Below, in pieces: positions 56,171 through 64,000 of a stretch of 64,000 bases of DNA. Origin of the DNA: Isoetes taiwanensis. Taxonomy: Eukaryota; Streptophyta; Lycopodiopsida; Isoetales; Isoetaceae. The stretch is taken from the NCBI GenBank assembly GCA_021234155.1, contig JAJEKV010000533.1, forward strand, positions 91,700 to 155,699, written 5' to 3'. The first letter of the stretch is position 1, and every line of letters starts with the position of its first letter. Below the pieces are notes generated by a model. That model was not told the origin of the DNA and ran no database searches. It saw nothing but the letters and a program-made list of their open reading frames with translations. The position numbers and the translations under genes are program-made.

Positions 56171-56699
56171 TACACATATCCACTTCAAAATTTAGACCAT
56201 CAATATCAATCTCACGTCCGGCTTCTTTGACCCGATTTTTTTTTCTTTTTACCGTCGACAAGACCCAACATGGTGGTTTATCATACAAAACTACACCAGG
56301 GGCGCCAATATTCCAAGGTGTTGTGCTAGAGGAGTCAATAACGCCCAAAGAGCCCTCCGCGAGATCAAGGCATTCAAACTCACTAAAAAAGCAGGCATCA
56401 AGAGGTTGGACCACCAGCTCTCAAAGACATCTTACGAGCAATTCCAATAAAAATACGATGTACCGGGCATTTTAATACAAATGTTGGCAATGCTAACAAT
56501 GACGACTTCTAGTTAGCACCTAGAGGAGACGATCATTAAATTCTATATGTCAAGTATTATGCACATCCTCGATTGCAATCCTTCTTATAGGCTATGTCTA
56601 TTGGTCTCGTGTGCAATAAAACCCATTCAATTCAATTCTTTTTTTTTCCCCTCCCCCTTTTGGTATACATTATATCGGAGGAATAAAGAACGGGTGGAA

Positions 56700-57215
56700 C
56701 ATGGGCCAAAAGAAGCCACATAGGCTCAAGCATTGCCTCTAGACTAGAACATGCCACCCAGGCTCCAATAGAAGATCAAATATATGCCACATAAAGTAGA
56801 GAAAAAAATACAACACATGGCGTCACAATGACATGTTGCCACAATATTTGCTCTACATGTAAGGATTTGGATTTCAACTCGTCCAAAGAGTCTTCAATGG
56901 TATCTTTAGTTACTTCGATTTTCTCTAACCTTAAACCGGTGCCACCACCAAGTTAACTTTGATCATTGCTTAATTTGATGCTATCCACTAGCTTTTCTGT
57001 TGTGGATCTTTGCTCTACCTTTCAAGCGAGATAATAATAATGGTATTTTTGTAGGGTGAACAAGTCCAAATACATAGAGTGAAGCATGAGGGGAGCCTGG
57101 GGACGTTGAGCGTGTGGCGTTGCATTTCTTTTAGGGTCCGAACATGCCACCTAGGTTCAAACAAGCCTCTTAGGCTCAAGCATTGTCTGGGCTCAAACAT
57201 GCCCCAAAGATCAAA
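56700..57215. repeat. Degenerate 19-bp satellite remnants
   Basis: Scattered phrases such as GCCACATAGGCTCAAGC, ACATGCCACCCAGGCTCC, ACATGCCACCTAGGTTCAAA and CATTGTCTGGGCTCAAACAT belong to the 19-bp satellite of 7.7-9.2 kb but are widely spaced and diverged. They lie near the right side of the outer CACTA remains. Confidence 0.7.
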
Positions 57216-60200
57216 CATGTACACAACAAAATAAAAATAGTTTAAACGACGTCGGCTATAACAAAATACGCCGTGATCGACGATTGACGCCGCACGCGAC
57301 GCATACCCGACGTAAAAAACTCATTTCTTAGTTGGATGAACATGATCGGTCTTCGCCACGAACTTGGTCCCTAGGGCAACGCCGACGTCGGTCCATTATG
57401 GAGCCAAAAGTAGCCTCGAGAGGGGAGGTCACTCGGTCCGGCCCCCGTGGCCTGGGGAGAGGAAATTCGGGCAAGCAGCCTTCGGGCCATTTTAGGTCAG
57501 AGCCAAGGCCAATACCCCCTCCACGTCAAGTCACCGCGAAGGTCCCACTGACCGACATGAGAGGCCTCCCAAAACGAAAACCCCGTGGGCTGCCGTGTTC
57601 TAGAAGGGTTTGGCGCTTTGGGGGCCGAGACTTGGTCTGTTGCACTTGGGACCCGCCGAAGCCGCAGCCGAGATTATGGAGCAAGGGAACCGACGGAGTG
57701 GAGTTTAACCTGTCCTCCTCCGATGTGGCAAGTAGAAGTCGGGGGCGCCATAGCTGGCAAGACATTCATAAATTTGCAATTAATGCATTGTACGAAAATA
57801 AATTCTGATTTTTGCCGCCTAGATTCCTAATCCATCTCCAAAGACACAGCCCAATTTTGAAATTTTAGGAGAAGGTCTAGGTCAAAGGGTTAGCATTAGA
57901 AGCAGTCGGGGCAGCCCGCTGCAGGGAACCGAAGCCGGGCACCCTTCCCCAAGTCAAACGAGGCGGGACCTTGAGGGATCCCTCACAAGAGGGAGAGAGT
58001 CCGACCCTAAGAGGCGGGGATCAAAAAGTTCCCGAGGCTGACCCTTCCTGGCGGCCTCCGGGGTCAGACGCTAATGACCACCTCCCGAGGCCCTGTTCCC
58101 CTATCCGGACCGTTGGATCCTCCGTCAGGGGGGCCCTCTTCGGGAAGGCCCAAAAAGATTCAGATCGGTCCGGGAGAACTTGTCAAACCCGTAGCCGCCC
58201 GAGTCGGCCTTGTAGAAAACAAGCCAGGTGTCTTGTCGTTCGGGCACCGGGAGGCTCCGGAATGGCAAATCGACCACGCTAAATCGTCCGATTCGAGTCC
58301 ATTGGCGAGCTAAATCCACGATTCCTAGGAGGGAGGCCACTAACTTGGTCCCTGGTCGTCCCCATTGCCTTGGGGAGAGGGAACAGGCAAGCTCCGGGAT
58401 TTTAGGGTTTTAGGTCTGGCGTCAACACCCCCCACTCCACGCCAAGTCACTACAAGAAGGTCCCGCCCGGACCGACAAGGAGAGGGCCTCCAAAACGTAA
58501 ACCCCGTGGGTTGCCAAGTTCTAGAAGGGTTTGCGCGGGGGGGGTCAGACTTGGTCTGCTGCACTTGGACCTGGCCGAGAAGCCGCGTGAGATTACGGAG
58601 CAAGGGAAATGACGGAGCGGAGTTTGGGCCTGTCCTCCTCCGATGTGGCAAGTAGAAGTCTGGGGGGGCTGCATGGAAAGACATTCATAAATTCGCAATT
58701 AATGCATTGTAATTTAAAATAAATTCTGATTTGTTGCCAGCTGGATTCCTAATCCATCTCCAAAGACACAGCCCAATTTTCAAATTTTCTGGAGAAGGTC
58801 TAGGTCAAAGGGTTAAGATTAGATCAAAGGAATGGAGTTTGTGGCAACCGAAGCCGGCACCCTTCCCCAAGTCAAACGAGGCAGGACCTTGGGGGATCCC
58901 TCACAAGAGGGGAGAGTCCGGACCCCAAGAGGCGGGGATCCAAAAGTTCCCGAGGCAGCCCTTCCCCGGCTAGCCTCCGGGAATGAAGACGCTTAATGAC
59001 CTCCCGAGCCCGGTTCCCCTATCCAACCGTTGGATCCTCCGCTGTGGGCCCTCGGGAAGGCCCAAAAGATTATAGATCGGTCGGGAGAACTTGTCAAAAT
59101 CGGGGCCCCGAGGTCGGCTTTGTAGAAACCGCATTGTCTTGTCGTTCGGCACCGGGAGGTTCGAATGGCAAATCGAATCGCCAAATCGGGTCCTGAATGG
59201 CTAAATTACCCTAGGGAGCAAGTTACAAGGTCGGTTTTGCAAAAGAAAGAAACACTCACGATCCATGTCAAGATTACAAGATCCCGTGATCCACATCCTA
59301 GGGCCAAACGAAACCCCGTGTGATGGAAGTGAGCTAGACTTTGGTTTTTCTTGGGGTCGGGTGGTCTTCCGCCACACGTAACTTGGTCCCTGTGAGCAAC
59401 GTCGACGTTTCGAGTCCATTGGCAGAGCCAAATCAGCGATTCGGGAGAGGGAGGTCGGGCAGTCCGTCCCTGTGGCCTTGGGGGAGAGGAAATTCGGGCA
59501 AAGCAGCCCGGGATTTTAGGGTCCGTACCAAGGCCAACACCCCACTCCACATCAAGTCACGACGCAAGGTCCCGCCCGACCGACAGGAGAGGGCCTCCAA
59601 AACGTAAACCTTGTGGGCTGCCAAGTTCTAGAAGGGTTTGGCGCTTTGGGGGGCCGAGACTTGGTCTCCGCTGCACTTGGGACTGCCGAGAAGCCGCAAT
59701 GAGATTACGGAGCAGGGGGAAATGGGCGATTTTGGAGTTTGGGCCTGTCCTCCCGATGTGGCAAGTAGAAGTCGGGGCGCTTTTGCAAGTGGCAAGACAT
59801 TCATAAATTCGCAATTAATGCATTGTACGAAAATAAATTCTGATTTTTTGCCACCGGATTCCTAATCCATCTCCAAGACACACCCAATTTTAGAAATTTT
59901 CGGGAGAAGGTCTAGGTCAAAGGGTTAGCATTAGAAGGTCAAAGGCATGGATTGGTGGGCAACCGAGCCGCACCCTTCCCCAAGTCAAACGAGGCCAGGA
60001 CCTTGCGGGGATCCCTCACAAGAGGGGAGAGTGAGACCCAAGAGGCTAGATCCAAAAAGTAGAAGGAAGCCCTTCCTCGGCAAAAGCTCATCGGGCTGAA
60101 TGACGATTAATGACCACCCTCCCGAGCCTTGTTCCCCTATCCGATCGTTGGATCCTCCGCTCGTGGCCCCTCTTCGAAAAAGGCCCAAAAGATTCCAGAT

Positions 60201-61071
60201 CGGTCCGGAGAACTTGTCAAACCGCTGGACCGCCCCGAGGTCTGGGCATTATAGAAACCGCAGATGTCTTGTCGATGGCACCGGGAGGCTCCGAATGGCA
60301 AATCGACCTCGCCAAATCATCCGAATGGCGTGAAATTACCCTAGGGAGCAAGTTACAAGGTCAGTTTTGCAAAGAAAGAAACACTCGCCCTCCACGACAG
60401 CGAGAGGGCCATCCACATCTTAGGCCAATTAAACTACGAGTGTGATGGAAGTGAGCTACTTTTGGGCTTCCGAGTTTTGGTGGTCTTCGCCACGGAACTT
60501 GGTCCCCGTGGCAATGTCGACGCTCGAGTCCATTGGCGAGCCAAATCGCGATTCCGTGAGAGGGAGGTCGCCCGGTCCGCCCCTGTGGCCTGGGGAGAGG
60601 AAATTCGGGCAAGCAGCCTTCCTGGGATTTTAGGGTCCCGTGCTCAAGGCCAACACCCCCACTCCACATCAAGTCAGGCAAGCAAGGTCCCGCCGACCGA
60701 CAAGGAAAGGGCCTCCAAAACGTAAAACCCTATGGGCTGCCGTGTTCTAGAAGGGTTTGCATTTTTGGGGAGCCGAGACTTGGTCTGTTGCACTTGGGAC
60801 TGGCCGAAGAAGCTGCAGACGAGAATACGGAGCAAGGGAAATGACTTGAGCGGAGTTTGGGCCTGTCCTCCCCGATGTGGCAAGTAGAAGTCGGGGGCTT
60901 TTGTGCGGGGCAAGACATTCATAAGTTAATTAATGCATTGTACTAAAATAAATTCTGATTTTTTTGCCACTGATTCCTAACCCCATCTCCAAAGACACAA
61001 CCCAATTTTCAAATTTTCTGGAGAAGGTCGGGTCAAAGGGTTAGCTAAGGTCAAAGGAATGGAGTTTGTGG

Positions 61072-61480
61072 GATCGTTGTACTTGGGGTTGACCTTGGCT
61101 CGCTGGACGTTATACTTGGTCTAAGATTGCATTGAGAATATAAGCATCATAACTATTAGAATGAAGATAAATGATTACGAAAAACATCATAACTACTAGA
61201 ATGAAGATAAATGATTACGAAAAGCAAAAAGACTAGTGAATGGTTGGGGGGTAGATTTGGTTGCTTGTGATGATGGTTGTGTTTCAAGATCAAGGCATAT
61301 GGATAGAGAGAATGCCCTTGTTCAACGGACTGCCCTAAAGCTATTTGACATGGATGGCATAATTAACTTGTAATGAATCAATTCGGGGCAAGCAACTTCC
61401 AGGGGAGTTTAGGGTCCCACTCTCAAGGCCAACACCCCCACTCCATGTCAAGACACCTGCAAGGTCCCCACCAAATCGAC
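61072..61480. repeat. Alternative ~410 bp segment inside the satellite, copy a
   Basis: Replaces part of the normal unit after GGAATGGAGTTTGTGGGATC. It contains a twofold ATAACTACTAGAATGAAGAT with AAATGATTACGAAAA and then GATGATGGTTGTGTTTCAAG. It recurs at 63,300-63,715, marking a second, higher-order unit type about 2.2 kb apart. Confidence 0.8.
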
Positions 61481-63299
61481 AAGGAGAGGGCCTCCTAAAC
61501 GAAACCTTGTAACTTCTGCCGATTCTAGAAGGGTTTTTGTTTTGGGGCCGAAGTTTAGTCTTCGCCACGTAACTTGGTCCCGAGGGCAACGCCGACGCTT
61601 CGAGTCCATTGGCAGAGCCAAATCGCAGCTCCGAGAGGGAGGTCGCCCGTCCGGCCCCCGTGGCCTTGGGGAGAGGAAATTGGGCAAGTAGCAGCCCGGG
61701 ATGATTTTTAGGTCCACTCAAGGTCAACACCCCCACTCCATGTCAAGTCACGGGCACAAGAAGGTCCCACCGACCGACAAGGAGAGGGCCTCCAAAACGT
61801 AAACCCCGTGGGTTGCCGTGTTCTAGAAGGGTTTGCGCTTTGGGGCCGACTGGCCCCAAGCTGCACTTGGGACCCGGCCGAGAAGCCGCAGCCGAGATTA
61901 CGGAGCAAGGGGAACCGGACGAGCGAGTTTGGGCCTGTCCTCCTCCCGATGTGGCAAGTAGAAGTCTGGGGGCTTTTGCAAAGGGCAAGACATTCATAAA
62001 TTCGCAATTAATGCATTGTACCTAAAATAAATTCCCGATTTTTTTGCCACTGGATTCCTAATCCATCTCCAAAGACACCAAATTTCGAAATTTTCTGAGA
62101 AGGTCTAGGTCAAAGGGTTAGCATTAGAATGGAGTCGGGCAGCCCGCTGTACTTGGGGCAACCGAGCCCGCACCCTTCCCCAAGTCAAACGAGGCCAGAC
62201 CTGCAGGATCCTCACAAGAGGGGAGAGTCCTGACCCCAAGAGGCGGATCCAAAAAGTTCCCGAGGCAGCCCTTCCGGCAGGGCCCCAGATGGGGTCAGAC
62301 GCTAATGACCAAAAAGGGAGCCTTGTTCCCCTATCCCACCGCTGGATCCTCCGTCGGGGCCCCCTCTTAGAAGGCCCAAAAGATTCCGTGATCGTCCGAG
62401 AACTTGTCAAACCGAAGAGGGCGCCCTGAAAAGGTGGACTTTGTAGAAACCGGGAAGATAAGTGTCTTGTCGCTCGGCACGGGGAGGGAAGGGAATGGGA
62501 AAATCGACCTGCCAAATCGTGAGGAATGGGAGGGAAATTACCCTAGGGAGCAAGTTACAAGGTCGGTTTTGCAAAAGAAAGAAACACTCACGCCCTCCAC
62601 GGAAAAGGTCCCGCAGATCCACATCTTAGGCCAATATGGACTAGGAAAGTGTGATGGAAGTGAGCTACTTTGGCGCTTCTTTGGAGGTCCGGGTGGTCTT
62701 CTGGCCACGGAACTTGGTCCCCGTGGCAATGCCGACGCTTCGAGTCCATTGGCAGAGCCAAATCGCGATTCTCGAGAGGGGAGGTCGCCGGCCCGGCCCC
62801 CGTGGCCTTGGGGAGAGGAAAGGGGGCAAGCTTCTTCCTGTGGGGATTTTAGGGTGGGGAAAGGCTCAAGGCCAACACCCCCACTCCACGCCAAGTCACT
62901 GGCGCAAGGTCCCGCCCGGACCGACAAGGAGAGGGCCTCCAAAACGAAAGAAAGTGGGTTGCCGTGTTCTAGAAGGGTGGGGCGCTTTGGGGCCGGGAGA
63001 CTTGGTCTCATTGAACTTGGGACCGGCCGAAGCCGCAGCGGAGAATATGGAGCAAGGGGAACCGGACGAGCGGAGTTTGGGCCTGTCCTCCTCCGATGTG
63101 GCAAGTAGAAGCTCGGGGGCTGAGAAAAGGGAAGTGGCAAGACATTCATAAATTCGAAAAAAATGCATTGTACGAAAATAAATTCGATTTTTGCCAGTTG
63201 GATTCCTAATCCATCTCCAAAGACAATGAACCCAATTTTCAAATTTTCTGAGAAGGTCTAGGTCAAAGGGTTAGCTAAGGTCAAAGGAATGGAGTTTGT

Positions 63300-63715
63300 G
63301 GGATCGCTGTACTTGGGGTTGACCTTGGCTCACCGGACGCTATACTTGGTCTAAGATTGCATTGAGAATATAAGCATCATAAATATTAGAATGAAGATAA
63401 ATGATTACGTAAAAGCATCATAACTACTAGAATGAAGATAAATGATTACATAAAAGCAAAAGACTAGTGCGGGTTGGGGAGGGGGTTAGATTTGGCTGTT
63501 TGTGATGATGGTTGTGTTTCAAGATCAAGGCATATGGATAGAGAGAATGCCCTTGTTCAATCGGGACCGCCCCTAAAGCTATTTGACATGGATGGCATAA
63601 TTAACTTGTAATGAATCAATTCGGCAAGCAACTTCCTGGGGAGCTTAGGGTCCCAAATTTCAAGGCCAACACCCCACTCCATGTCAAGACATCTGCAAGG
63701 TCCCACCAAATCGAC
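63300..63715. repeat. Alternative ~410 bp segment inside the satellite, copy b
   Basis: Second copy of 61,072-61,480, with the same order of phrases and few differences, mostly around CTG/CAG and CGG positions. Confidence 0.8.
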
Positions 63716-64000
63716 ATGAGAGGGCTCCAAACGTGTAAACCCCCGTGACTTACGACTCCTAGAAGGGTTTTTGTGGTTTTGGGGGCCGAAGTTTTGGTCT
63801 TCCCGCCAATTTAATCCTGGTCCCTAGGCAATGCCCCATATTCTCCGAAATCCATTTGGCAAGAGCCAAATCGGCAGCTCCGTGAGAGGGGAGGTCGCCC
63901 GGCCCTCGGCCCCGGTGGCCTTGGGAGAGGAAACGTGGCAAGTGCTCTTCCGGGATTTAGGTCCGGTGGCTCGCGCCAACACCCCTACTCCACGCCAAGT

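Larger units (their letters stand above)
57330..64000. repeat. ~1.1 kb tandem satellite, about six units, runs off the window
   Basis: The landmark GCAAGACATTCATAA recurs at about 57,757, 58,676, 59,797, 60,909, 61,985 and 63,137, with spacings of ~919, 1,121, 1,112, 1,076 and 1,152 bp. Other landmarks keep the same order in each unit: GGCCTCCAAAACGTAAACC, TTCTAGAAGGGTTTG, GAGACTTGGTCTGCTGCACT, GATGTGGCAAGTAGAAGTC, GCATTGTACGAAAATAAATT, CTAATCCATCTCCAAAGAC, CCTTCCCCAAGTCAAACGAG, CCGTTGGATCCTCCG, ACCCTAGGGAGCAAGTTACA, GAGTCCATTGGCAGAGCC. The first unit lacks a ~200 bp part. Many frames are open over 60-230 codons but none is kept between units, so I call no gene. It is not recognisable as ribosomal DNA. 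Confidence 0.9.

Noticed and set aside
62404-63242. Two 234-codon frames on opposite strands in the satellite
   Set aside because: Neither is preserved in the other ~1.1 kb units. They reflect GC-rich repeat sequence with few stops.
1-64000. CRISPR arrays, bacterial operons, rRNA or tRNA genes
   Set aside because: The 19-bp array has no spacers, all gene relics are eukaryotic with introns, and I found no rRNA- or tRNA-like sequence. The only tRNA-related signal is the LTR primer-binding site at ~27,404.

Overview
The window reads as nuclear DNA from a land plant. It is mostly repeats and transposons, and only one host gene looks intact. Supporting this are spliceosomal introns, a plant-type eight-exon ferritin, a PPR pseudogene, an EGY-type plastid protease relic, a B3 transcription-factor fragment, BAHD and LRR fragments, a copia-like primer-binding site and CACTA (tnp2) transposase remains. 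A Replitron-like HUH endonuclease and the large tandem satellites make me favour a seedless vascular plant such as a homosporous fern. That last step is inference, not shown by the sequence.

Layout. 1-6,880 and 15,686-22,567 are two near-identical direct copies of one segment. It carries a decayed non-LTR retrotransposon ORF1-like reading frame on the minus strand, and that frame is split by a ~500 bp TIR element. Between the copies lie a 157-bp-period array (7.1-7.6 kb), two arrays of a 19-bp satellite (7.7-9.2 and 11.9-12.8 kb), a block of longer duplicated units (9.4-11.1 kb), a G-run-rich MITE-like element (12.9-13.1 kb) and AT-rich sequence. 22.96-24.62 kb is one plus-strand frame with four stops that encodes a Replitron-type HUH protein. 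26.34-28.85 kb is a ferritin-like gene on the minus strand. Its eight exons join in one open frame of 227 codons, and intron 3 holds a small LTR element with a palindromic 3' half and a 5-bp target duplication. 30.4-35.2 kb holds a PPR pseudogene broken by a LINE fragment and an EGY3-like pseudogene. 37.2-38.5 kb holds phased heat-shock-element pentamers, a SNF2 ATPase fragment and a B3-domain fragment. A Helitron-like element follows (38.8-41.35 kb), then a second copy of the B3 3' end (41.5 kb).

From about 42 to 57 kb there is a nested pair of CACTA elements. An outer decayed element carries a tnp2-type transposase (44.8-47.8 and 55.9-56.2 kb). It is split by an 8.09 kb inner element (47,780-55,871) with CACTACAAGAG ends, a 3-bp target duplication, subterminal CGTCA/TGACG arrays and captured fragments of a BAHD acyltransferase and an LRR gene. 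57.3-64.0 kb is a tandem satellite of ~1.1 kb units, with diverged relatives near 9.8-10.1 and 11.8 kb.

The genes do not form a pathway. The window is a record of insertion, capture and decay around one live-looking ferritin gene. Many differences between the two duplicated segments sit at CAG/CTG trinucleotides and look like consensus errors rather than evolution, so single breaks in any reading frame here should be treated with care.
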